Origin: an uncultured Sphingomonas sp.
GTDB taxonomy: Bacteria > Pseudomonadota > Alphaproteobacteria > Sphingomonadales > Sphingomonadaceae
NCBI RefSeq assembly: GCF_937859915.1
Contig: NZ_CALMAW010000102.1
Span: 4,186 to 38,870 of the forward strand
Direction of reading: 5' to 3'
Length of the DNA: 34,685 bases
Below are positions 7,562 to 14,251 of this stretch, in pieces (within the stretch, counting starts at the first letter, position 1; the number at the start of each line of letters is the position of its first letter). The notes under the pieces were generated by a model. It did no database searches. It was not told the DNA's origin and worked only from the letters and a program-made list of their open reading frames with translations. The translations under genes were made by a program, and so were the position numbers.

Positions 7562-8770
7562 TCAGAGACCAAGCACGGTCTTGGCGATGATCGTGCGCTG
7601 GACCTCGTTCGATCCGCCGAAGATCGTCCACGCCCGGTTGTTGAGATAGGTCGGCGCGGCGATCTGCGCGGCGGCATTGAGGATCGGTTCGGGGGCCGCA
7701 TTGCCATAGAGCGGTCGTTCGGTGGGCAATTGCAGCCCGGCCGGTCCCCAGAGTCGCATCGCGAGCGTGCCGATGTCCTGCTTGAGGTTGGAGGCGACCA
7801 GCTTGACCAGCGAAGTCTGCGGGCCGGGCGGGCGGCCTTGCGCGATCTCGGCGAGGATGCGCAATTCGGTGGTCTCCAGCGCCTGCGCCGCGAACTCGGC
7901 ATGGCTAAGCGCGGCGATGAACAGCGCGTCGTCCGCCATCGTGCCGCCGCCGTCGGCGGGCGCTTGCGATGCCGCCGCGCGCAGCGTGTCGAGGTCGGCG
8001 AGCAGCGACGGCGCATGGCAGGAGCCGCCGCGCTCGTTCTCGAGCAGAAATTTGGCGATCGTCCAGCCCTGGCCCTCGCTGCCGACCATGTCGTCGGCGG
8101 GCACCGAGACGTCGTCGAGGAACACCGCGTTGACCTCATGATCGCCGGCGAGCCCCATGATCGGGCGCACCTCGATGCCGGGCTGTTTCATGTCGATCAG
8201 CAGGAAGCTGATCCCGGCCTGGCGCTTGACGTCGGGATTGGTGCGGACGAGGCAGAACATGTGGTCGGCAAAATGGGCGTGCGTCGTCCACAGCTTGCTG
8301 CCGTTGACGATCCAACGGTCGCCGTCGCGCACCGCGCGCGTCTTGAGGCTGGCGAGATCGGAGCCCGAGCCCGGCTCGGAAAAGCCTTGGCACCAATAAT
8401 CGTCGGCCGACAGGATACGGGGCAGATAGCGCGCCTGCTGCTCTGGCGTGCCGAATCTGTGCAGCACAGGCGCGAGCAGCTTGAGGCTGAGCCCGGGCAG
8501 TTCGGGGGCATGCGCGAGCGCGCATTCCTTCTCGAAGATGTAGCGCTGCATCGGCGTCCAGCCCGTGCCGCCAAATGCGACCGGCCAGAAATAGGCGAGC
8601 CAGCCTTTCTCGTAGAGAATGTGCTGCCATTCGCGGCCGATATCGGGCTCGGCGAAGACGGTGGGGGTGGCCCGCGCGCCGGCGCGCAGCCGTTCGGTGA
8701 GATGGGTGGCGAGAAAATCGCGCACCTCGGTTCGGAACGCGGTCTCGTCGGCGGTCAGGCGGATGTCCAT
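7562..8770 (-). CDS. Acyl-CoA dehydrogenase, catalytic subunit type (FadE)
   Basis: 402 residues. Typical ACAD motifs: 'WCQGFSEPGSGSDLASL' (126-142), 'WIVNGSKLWTT' (153-163), 'LLENERGG' (242-249) and the C-terminal 'WTIFGGSNEVQRTIIAK'. Glu246 in NERGG aligns with the catalytic base of isovaleryl-CoA dehydrogenase and of mycobacterial FadE26-type subunits. The position used by medium-chain ACADs is Gly here. It should oxidise an acyl-CoA to the 2-enoyl-CoA, passing electrons to ETF. I chose the ATG at 8770 because family members begin at this point, although the ribosome site is weak. It faces away from a second ACAD that lacks a base, and the two probably form a heteromeric enzyme. It leads the operon with OYE and SnoaL. 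Confidence 0.92.
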   Translation of the reverse strand: MDIRLTADETAFRTEVRDFLATHLTERLRAGARATPTVFAEPDIGREWQHILYEKGWLAYFWPVAFGGTGWTPMQRYIFEKECALAHAPELPGLSLKLLAPVLHRFGTPEQQARYLPRILSADDYWCQGFSEPGSGSDLASLKTRAVRDGDRWIVNGSKLWTTHAHFADHMFCLVRTNPDVKRQAGISFLLIDMKQPGIEVRPIMGLAGDHEVNAVFLDDVSVPADDMVGSEGQGWTIAKFLLENERGGSCHAPSLLADLDTLRAAASQAPADGGGTMADDALFIAALSHAEFAAQALETTELRILAEIAQGRPPGPQTSLVKLVASNLKQDIGTLAMRLWGPAGLQLPTERPLYGNAAPEPILNAAAQIAAPTYLNNRAWTIFGGSNEVQRTIIAKTVLGL

Positions 8771-8805
8771 GCCGGCGACACTAGGCGCCTGGCACGCAAC
8801 GGCTT

Positions 8806-8821
8806 CTCTCAAAAGGGTTAG
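8806..8821 (-). promoter_or_regulatory. Lux-box-like operator, site 2
   Basis: Reading on the minus strand, CTAACCCTTTTGAGAG fits CT-N12-AG and shares CTARC plus a TTTTG core (shifted by one base) with the sites at 4122 and 13360. It lies in the gap between the two divergent ACAD genes, 36 bp from the leftward start codon and 117 bp from the rightward one. Confidence 0.42.
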
Positions 8822-8937
8822 GTCCGCGCGCGCGATCCCGGCCGGCACCTATCGATTGTCGGAGTGGTGGAGGGCGCGGCCGGCGCTTTAACCGAGGAGA
8901 CTTGCCGGTGCGAACGGGCACCTCGGGGGACAGGCGC

Positions 8938-10014
8938 GTGGATTTTGGACTGAACGACGACCAGGCGATGCTCAAGACGCTGATCGAGCGCTTCGTCGCC
9001 GACCGCTACCCCAGCGGCGCGCGCGCGGGCTATCGCGCGACGCCGGCAGGCTATTCCGCCGAGAATTGGGCTTTGCTCGCCGAACTCGGCGTGCTCGCGC
9101 TGCCGGTTTCCGAAGCTGATGGCGGCCTCGGTGGCGGCGCGGTCGAGAGCGCAACCGTGATGGAGGCGATCGGCCGCGGGCTGGTCGCCGAGCCGTTCCT
9201 CGATGCGACGATCGTCGGCGGAGGCCTGCTCTCGCAGGCCGGCACGGTCGCGCAAAAGCAGATGTGGATCGAGCGGCTCCTGACCGGCGAGGCCGTGGTC
9301 ATGCTCGCCTGGGCCGAACATGGCACGCGGTTCGACATGGATCGGCCCGCGACGCGCTTCGCCGACGGCACGGTGCGGGGCATGAAGACCTTCGTCGCCG
9401 GTGGCGCCGACGCCTATGTCGTCACCGCCCGCGACGGGGACGAGACGCACCTCTTTCTCGTTGCGGCCGATGCCTCCGGGCTCCAGCGCCGCGACTATCG
9501 CCTGGTCGACGGATCGGTCGCCTGCGAGCTGGCGTTCGACGGCGTCGCCGCCGAGCGGATGGACGGCGGGCTCGACGCCCTCGCGGTCGTCATTGCGCGG
9601 GCGCGGCTGGCGGCGTCGGCCGAGATGGTCGGGATCATGGGGCTGCTGTTCGACACGACGCTCGACTATGTCCGTCAGCGCCAGCAATTCGGCGTCGCAA
9701 TCGGCAGCTTCCAGGCGCTCCAGCATCGGCTCGCAGACCAATATGCCGCGCTCGAGCTCGCCCGCTCGCATCTGTACCGCGCGATGCTAGCCGAGCCGGA
9801 CGAAGCGCCCGCGACGCTCGCGGCGGCCAAAAGCTTCATCTCGACGGCGGCGGTGCGGCTTGGCGAGGAGTGTATCCAGATGCATGGCGGGATGGGCGTG
9901 TCCGACGAGCTCGATCTCGGGCATGGTCACAAGCGCATCCTGCGGCTTGCCAGCCTGTTCGGCGACGCCGCGCACGAAACAATGCGCTACGACCGCGCGC
10001 GACGGACGGCGTGA
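8938..10014 (+). CDS. Acyl-CoA dehydrogenase, non-catalytic partner type (FadE)
   Basis: About 358 residues with the ACAD fold: the N-terminal helix domain ('NDDQAMLKTLIERFV'), the central barrel, and the C-terminal 'RQRQQFGVAIGSFQALQHRLAD' and 'QMHGGMGVSDELDLGHGHKR' motifs. Where catalytic ACADs have Glu near the start of the C-terminal helical domain, this protein reads 'IARARLAASAEMVG', so no base is visible. This is the pattern of the second subunit (FadE27/FadE29 type) in the alpha2beta2 ACADs of steroid side-chain degradation. I prefer the GTG at 8938 (GGGGGA 7 bases upstream; family N-terminus 'DFGLNDDQ'). A GTG at 8908 with GAGGAG 8 bases upstream is an equally good translation start. 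It is divergent from the catalytic ACAD. Confidence 0.92.
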   Translation: MDFGLNDDQAMLKTLIERFVADRYPSGARAGYRATPAGYSAENWALLAELGVLALPVSEADGGLGGGAVESATVMEAIGRGLVAEPFLDATIVGGGLLSQAGTVAQKQMWIERLLTGEAVVMLAWAEHGTRFDMDRPATRFADGTVRGMKTFVAGGADAYVVTARDGDETHLFLVAADASGLQRRDYRLVDGSVACELAFDGVAAERMDGGLDALAVVIARARLAASAEMVGIMGLLFDTTLDYVRQRQQFGVAIGSFQALQHRLADQYAALELARSHLYRAMLAEPDEAPATLAAAKSFISTAAVRLGEECIQMHGGMGVSDELDLGHGHKRILRLASLFGDAAHETMRYDRARRTA

Positions 10015-10026
10015 TCGCCGCGGCGA

Positions 10027-11172
10027 TCAGCGGCTGAGGATCGCCACCGCCGACACGCCAGGCGCGCCATAGACATGGCTGTAGGCCGTCTTGGGATCGT
10101 TCGGCACCTGCCTCCCCCCGCCGTCGCCGCGCAGCTGGACGACATTCTCGTAGACTTGACGCAGGCCCGAGGCGCCGATAGGTTCGCCGCACGCGATGCA
10201 GCCGCCATCGGTGTTGACCGGGAGGCGACCGCCGATCCGCGTGCGTCCCTCGGCCAGCCACTCCTCCTGTTCGCCATCGGCGCAGAAGCCGTTTTCCGCC
10301 ATGTGCATGATCTCGGCACCGACCTCGGTATCCTGGAGCTGGGCGACGTCGATATCCTCGGGGCCAATGCCGGCCGCCGTGAACGCCGCCAGCGACGCAT
10401 TGGTCGTCGCCGACCCGCCGCGCGCGACGTCGAGCGATGGCGCGAACACCTCGAACGAGCCCGCCGGCCGGGTCCGCATCGCCACCGCCTTCAGCCGGAT
10501 CATCGGGCCGCCGAGCTGGCGTGCCTTCGCCTCGCTCGCCAGCACCAGCGCGACCGCGCCCTCGGCGGGCGAGCAGAACATATATTTGGTGAGCGGATCG
10601 CTGACCATCTGCGCCGACAGGATCGTCTCGATGTCGACCGGCTCGCGTCGCCAGGCGTGCGGTGCGTGGACCGCATTGAGGAAGCTTTTTTCGGCAACGC
10701 GTCCGAGCGTCCGCGTCGAGATGCCGTGCAGCGCCATGTAGCGGGTGAGCTTCATCGCAAAGAATTGCGTGGTGAGCATCAGCCCCGCCTCGCCATACCA
10801 TTCGGGCAGCCCCCATTCGGCCGGGCGCGGATCGAAGGCGCCGCGCGGATGCTTGTCGAAGCCGACGGCGAGGCCAAGATCATATTCGCCGGCGCGGATC
10901 GCGCTCGACGCCGAGGCGAGCGCCGAGCCGCCGGTCGCGCAGCCATTTTTTACGTTGATGAACTGGATGCCGGTCATTCCCAGCCGCGACACCATCGTGT
11001 CGGCATTGCCCGATGCATCGGAACCGCCATAGGCGAACTGGATGTCGGGCCAGGCGACGCCCGCATCGCCGAGTGCGGTGCGCGCGGCGGCGACCCCCAT
11101 GTCGAGCCCGGACAGGTCCGGGGTGCGGCCGAAGCGATGGATGCCGATGCCGACGATGCAGACGTCGCTCAT
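10027..11172 (-). CDS. Thiolase-fold lipid-transfer protein / aldolase (SCP-x, Ltp2-like)
   Basis: 381 residues. It has the thiolase-fold nucleophile region 'NVKNGCATGGSAL' (73-85) with Cys78. At the place where classical thiolases have the GHP loop it reads GEP (329-331) in 'NTDGGCIACGEPIGASGLRQ', a form I recall from Ltp-type thiolase homologues. It ends with 'SHVYGAPGVSAVAIL'. Proteins of this branch pair with a DUF35 partner; in steroid degradation, Ltp2 with the DUF35 part of ChsH2 catalyses a retro-aldol side-chain cleavage. The DUF35 gene here overlaps its start by 4 bp (ATGA), which supports a physical complex. Whether it works as a thiolase or as an aldolase cannot be decided by eye. 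Confidence 0.92.
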   Translation of the reverse strand: MSDVCIVGIGIHRFGRTPDLSGLDMGVAAARTALGDAGVAWPDIQFAYGGSDASGNADTMVSRLGMTGIQFINVKNGCATGGSALASASSAIRAGEYDLGLAVGFDKHPRGAFDPRPAEWGLPEWYGEAGLMLTTQFFAMKLTRYMALHGISTRTLGRVAEKSFLNAVHAPHAWRREPVDIETILSAQMVSDPLTKYMFCSPAEGAVALVLASEAKARQLGGPMIRLKAVAMRTRPAGSFEVFAPSLDVARGGSATTNASLAAFTAAGIGPEDIDVAQLQDTEVGAEIMHMAENGFCADGEQEEWLAEGRTRIGGRLPVNTDGGCIACGEPIGASGLRQVYENVVQLRGDGGGRQVPNDPKTAYSHVYGAPGVSAVAILSR

Positions 11173-11597
11173 GCGTGAGACTCCCCGGTCGGGCGGAAGG
11201 CAAAGGTGAGGACCGCCGGACCCTCGTCCTGCGGCAGCGGCAGCAGGACCAGTTCGAGCGGCATGCCGACGTCGAGCGCGTCGAACGCGACGTCGGTCAG
11301 CCGCGATTCGACGATGACCTCGTCCGCGAGCTCGACATAGCCGACGGCGAACGGCTCGAATGCCGCAGGCCCCAGATAGGGCGGCGTCTTCGGGCGAAAG
11401 CGCTGAACGGTCCAGGACCAGAGCGTGCCCTGCCGGGCAAGCAAGATCGGCTCATAGCGTTCGCCCTCGGCGCCCTCGGGGCAGGGAAAGACGATGCGCC
11501 CGCTGTCGCGATTGCGCCCGCCGATCAGCCGGGGCGCGGCCTCGTCGGTGAACAGGCCCGGGGCGATCGGGCGGGCGGGGCTGGGCGTGTCGATCAT
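11169..11597 (-). CDS. DUF35 OB-fold protein, partner of the thiolase-like enzyme
   Basis: 142 residues with the DUF35 layout: an N-terminal 'LIGGRNRDSGRIVFPCP' segment (about residues 24-40), then the OB-fold 'GTLWSWTVQRFRPKTPPYLGPAAFEPFAVGYVEL' region and 'VGMPLELVLLPL'. In many homologues the N-terminal part is a rubredoxin-like zinc ribbon with four cysteines; only one cysteine is left here, so zinc binding is unlikely. Acyl-CoA binding through the OB fold is the expected role, supplying the substrate pocket to the thiolase/aldolase encoded by the overlapping next gene. The ribosome site is weak, and a stable hairpin plus a lux-box-like site lie just upstream, after the LuxR-type gene. 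Confidence 0.9.
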   Translation of the reverse strand: MIDTPSPARPIAPGLFTDEAAPRLIGGRNRDSGRIVFPCPEGAEGERYEPILLARQGTLWSWTVQRFRPKTPPYLGPAAFEPFAVGYVELADEVIVESRLTDVAFDALDVGMPLELVLLPLPQDEGPAVLTFAFRPTGESHA

Positions 11598-11607
11598 CGG
11601 CCGAGCA

Positions 11608-11631
11608 AGCCCGCGAACGGCGTCGCGGGCT
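11608..11631 (-). terminator. Strong hairpin between the LuxR-type and DUF35 genes
   Basis: A perfect 9-bp inverted repeat (arms 11608-11616 and 11623-11631, AGCCCGCGA / TCGCGGGCT) with a 6-base loop. It lies after the stop of the LuxR-type gene and 10 bases before the DUF35 start codon. No T-tract follows, so it may be a weak terminator, or an attenuator / translation-control hairpin for the DUF35-thiolase pair. Confidence 0.45.
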
Positions 11632-11632
11632 A

Positions 11633-11648
11633 CTCGTCAAAGCGCTAG
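11633..11648 (-). promoter_or_regulatory. Lux-box-like operator, site 4
   Basis: On the minus strand this reads CTAGCGCTTTGACGAG, which fits CT-N12-AG and shares CTAGCG and the TTTG core with the site at 13360. It sits 36 bp before the DUF35 start and directly beside the hairpin at 11608. This suggests that the DUF35-thiolase pair has its own regulated promoter although it follows the LuxR-type gene. Confidence 0.48.
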
Positions 11649-11661
11649 GGCACGGTTTAGC

Positions 11662-12432
11662 TCAGCTGTTAAGACCGATATAGCCGAGCTGCGCCGCCTT
11701 GAAGAGCGTCTGGCTGCGGTTGACCGCATCGAGCTTGGTCGAGGCGTTGTGGATGTGGAAGCGCACCGTTGCGCGGCTGCGCGACATGATCAGACTGATC
11801 TCGAAGTCGGTCTTGCCGACCGCGGCCCAGCGCAGGCACTCGACCTCGCGCTTGCTCAGGATCGCGCCCACCGGCAGTCGCTCGGGATCGCACATCGCGC
11901 GGACATAGCCGGCGATGAAGGTGCGCGTGATCAGGCCGAGCGTGTCGCCGAACGCTTCGAACTCCGCCGAAAGGTCGAGCTTGGTGCGGTCCGCGGGGGC
12001 ATAGCTCGCCGCGCCGATCTGGCCGAACGGCAGATGGACGGGGACGACGATCGCCGCCGGGGTCAGCCCGCGCCGCTCGAAATTGCTGAGATCGATCGCC
12101 GCGAGCATCGAATTGGGAGTCGCGGTGTGAATGCCCTGCGCGTTGCACCAGAACGGCTCGCTCTCGTAGCGACACGCGGTCGGCAGCGGCGACTCGAGCG
12201 CCAGCCGCGGCGTCCGCCACCAGCGGTCATTCTCGTCGAGCGTCCAGCCGAACACGTCGGTCGCCAGAACATTGCCGTCGGCGTCGACCATGCTCTGCTT
12301 GGACGCGATGTTGTGACAGATCGCGGTTCGGAAGCCGGTCATGTCGCGGACCATCTCGCGCAGCCGTTCGGCGGCGAGACGGACATCAGCGGGCTTGGCG
12401 ATGCGCACCGCATCGAGATTGATTTCAGGCAT
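11662..12432 (-). CDS. LuxR-type transcriptional regulator
   Basis: 256 residues. The C-terminal 65 residues form a clear LuxR/GerE helix-turn-helix: 'LSKREVECLRWAAVGKTDFEI' (split here by function: dimer lead, then recognition helix in 'SRSRATVRFHIHNASTKLDAVNR'). The N-terminal part of about 185 residues has the size of an autoinducer-binding domain. It reads 'GFRTAICHNIAS ... DVFGWTLDENDRWWRT ... SEPFWCNAQG', and I cannot match the full set of acyl-homoserine-lactone contacts. There is no luxI-type synthase in the window, so it is probably a 'solo' that senses a catabolic intermediate. It is the only LuxR-type gene here, sits in the middle of the lux-box-like sites, and is the best candidate to bind them. 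It lies 70 bp after a ThuA-like gene on the same strand. Confidence 0.9.
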   Translation of the reverse strand: MPEINLDAVRIAKPADVRLAAERLREMVRDMTGFRTAICHNIASKQSMVDADGNVLATDVFGWTLDENDRWWRTPRLALESPLPTACRYESEPFWCNAQGIHTATPNSMLAAIDLSNFERRGLTPAAIVVPVHLPFGQIGAASYAPADRTKLDLSAEFEAFGDTLGLITRTFIAGYVRAMCDPERLPVGAILSKREVECLRWAAVGKTDFEISLIMSRSRATVRFHIHNASTKLDAVNRSQTLFKAAQLGYIGLNS

Positions 12433-12502
12433 GCGATTCGTCCCTATTTATATGGATCGGTATCGAGCGTCTCTCCGGCGTCATCGTACGATTTAACCGA
12501 GG
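12433..12502 (-). promoter_or_regulatory. Probable promoter/leader of the LuxR-type gene
   Basis: This 70-bp gap is AT-rich for the window. On the minus strand it contains CATATAAATAG close to the start codon and a perfect 10-bp palindrome ATCGTACGAT (12483-12492) further upstream, just after the ThuA stop. The first resembles a -10 element, though it is very near the ATG. No CT-N12-AG site of the shared type is present. Confidence 0.3.
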
Positions 12503-13297
12503 TTAGGGCAATGTCGGCGCCCCCTTAATTGTCCGCTGTTTCGCCCAATGGATACCGCGCCGGAGCAGGGTGTCGAACACAGGCAGGTCCCAGGCGCATC
12601 GGTCGATCGTCGGCCACCAGTCGGCGAGTGGCTGGAGGTCGTAATGGCCGCGGCAATGGCCGAGCGTGAGATACAGGATCTCGCCCTGTCCAAGCGCGCG
12701 CAAATAGAAGACGGGATGTTTCGCGCGCGGCCATTGGTGATCGACGAATTCGGGCGTGTCGCCGTCATGCTCGGTCTCGAGCAGGACGTGAAGGTCGGCG
12801 TGGACCGCCATCAGGTAGAGTTCGTCGGTGGTCTCGAACGGCGTGACGCCTTCGACCAGCGGATGCGCCGGATCCGCAACCGTCACCAGATAGGGCTGGA
12901 TCGGGGGGTGCGACAGGAATTGCGAGCCGAGCGTGTCCATGTGCAGCGGCGCCCAGCGCGGCGCGTCGACCTTGCCGTCCGCCGTCCAGCGCAGGATCGA
13001 ATTGGTGCCGTGCAACGCGTACCAGCGCCCGCCGCGTTCGACCCACGCGCGGATCGCCTCCTGCGCGGGGAGCGAGGGGATCACGTCGCAGGTGTAGCTG
13101 ATCAGGAAATCGGCCGCCTCGATCGCGGCGATCGCCTCATAATCCTCGAAGACGCGGACGCGGACGCGCTGGTCCTCGCCGAGCAGCTTGAGCAGTTCGA
13201 GCCGGGCGAAGTCGATGTCGTGATATTTGCCGCCGGCGATCAGAACGCAGTCGAGCCGACGCGGACGGGCTTCGTCGACCTGGGGAACATCGGACAT
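12503..13297 (-). CDS. ThuA-like domain protein (class I glutamine amidotransferase-like fold)
   Basis: 264 residues. ThuA-type features: an opening strand 'DCVLIAGGKYHDIDFARLELLKLL' region (about 16-40), 'ADFLISYTCDV' (82-92), 'WVERGGRWYALHGTNS' (105-120), then 'HPLVEGVTPFETTDELYLM' and 'HPVFYLRALGQGEILYLTLGH'. The family has a glutamine-amidotransferase-like fold without a settled enzymatic role, and is linked to sugar use in rhizobia (ThuA, trehalose). Here it is tied to the catabolic cluster: it heads the leftward ThuA-LuxR-DUF35-thiolase run, and its promoter gap is shared with an SDR/acyl-CoA synthetase operon and holds the best lux-box-like site. A second, divergent copy is at 19819. 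Confidence 0.85.
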   Translation of the reverse strand: MSDVPQVDEARPRRLDCVLIAGGKYHDIDFARLELLKLLGEDQRVRVRVFEDYEAIAAIEAADFLISYTCDVIPSLPAQEAIRAWVERGGRWYALHGTNSILRWTADGKVDAPRWAPLHMDTLGSQFLSHPPIQPYLVTVADPAHPLVEGVTPFETTDELYLMAVHADLHVLLETEHDGDTPEFVDHQWPRAKHPVFYLRALGQGEILYLTLGHCRGHYDLQPLADWWPTIDRCAWDLPVFDTLLRRGIHWAKQRTIKGAPTLP

Positions 13298-13359
13298 CGC
13301 AGGACATGCTCTCGCTTATGTTTGGCGGTGCTGTACGGGGTCGGCCGGCGCTGCCCGAC

Positions 13360-13375
13360 CTAGCGTTTTGGATAG
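13360..13375 (+). promoter_or_regulatory. Lux-box-like operator, site 3
   Basis: CTAGCGTTTTGGATAG, fitting CT-N12-AG, with outer arms CCTA/TAGG that form an inverted repeat (13359-13376). It lies 62 bp before the ThuA start and 96 bp before the SDR start, in the divergent gap. It is closest to the sites at 4122 and 11633. Confidence 0.5.
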
Positions 13376-13471
13376 GATCGGCGCGCGCGGCTTGTCACCT
13401 TGCGAAAAGCACAGCTTGCTCGGGGCCCTCGCGCGGTCGCACCACGGCGCCATGCGGATTGGAGACGGCGT

Positions 13472-14251
13472 TTGAATCGGTTGCAGGACAAGGTCGCACT
13501 GGTCACGGGCGGCACGAGCGGTATCGGCGCTGCCACCGTCGAACGGCTCGCGGCGGAAGGCGCGACGGTGGTGTTTACGGGGCGCAACGTCACGGCGGGG
13601 GCGGCCATCGCCGACGCATCAGGCGGCCACTTCCATGTCCACAGCGTCGAGGACCGGCCCGGCTGGGACGGGCTGATGGCAATGATCCGCGAGCGGTTCG
13701 GCCGGCTCGACATCGCCTTCGCCAACGCCGGGATCGAAGGCGGCGACACCGACATCGAGGCGATCGACATGGCGGCGTGGGACCGCATCGTCGAGGTCAA
13801 TTTGACCGGCCCGATGTTGACCGCGCAGCATGCAATCAGGCTGATGCGCGACAATCCGGGGGGACCCAGCGGATCGATCATCCTCAATTCGTCGATGAAC
13901 GGGATCCTCGCGCTTGGCGGCAACGTCGGTTACTCGACGACCAAGGGCGCGCTGCGGCTGCTCGCCAAGTCGATCGCGATGCACTGCGCCAACACCGGCC
14001 TCGGCATCCGCTGCAATTCGATCCATCCCGGGGTCGTCGAGACCCAGCTGATCACCGACGTCATCGCCAACGCCCCCGATCCCGCGGCGGCCCGCAAGAC
14101 GCTGGAAGGGCTGGCGCCGCTCAAGCGGATGGCGACGATGGCCGAGATTGCCGGGCTGGTCGTCTATCTCGCCTCGGACGAGGCGGCGTTCGTCACCGGA
14201 TCCGAATATCTGATCGACGGTGGATCGACCGCGGGGATCAACGGCGTATGA
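13472..14251 (+). CDS. Short-chain dehydrogenase/reductase (SDR)
   Basis: 259 residues, starting at a TTG with GGAGA 6 bases upstream; this start gives the normal SDR N-terminus, and no in-frame ATG is well placed. Cofactor motif TGGTSGIG (12-19), ANAG instead of NNAG (84-87), and catalytic Ser141, Tyr154, Lys158 (YSTTK). Arg38 in 'FTGRN' after the second strand favours NADP(H), unlike the SDRs at 4230 and 5023. Its stop overlaps the start of the acyl-CoA synthetase gene (ATGA), so translation is coupled. It is probably a ketone/alcohol oxidoreductase acting just before or after CoA activation. Confidence 0.93.
   Translation: MNRLQDKVALVTGGTSGIGAATVERLAAEGATVVFTGRNVTAGAAIADASGGHFHVHSVEDRPGWDGLMAMIRERFGRLDIAFANAGIEGGDTDIEAIDMAAWDRIVEVNLTGPMLTAQHAIRLMRDNPGGPSGSIILNSSMNGILALGGNVGYSTTKGALRLLAKSIAMHCANTGLGIRCNSIHPGVVETQLITDVIANAPDPAAARKTLEGLAPLKRMATMAEIAGLVVYLASDEAAFVTGSEYLIDGGSTAGINGV

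Noticed and set aside
6318-7649. A rightward open frame of 443 codons over the OYE gene
   Set aside because: It lies on the opposite strand of a clear OYE gene, with no ribosome site and no recognisable domain.
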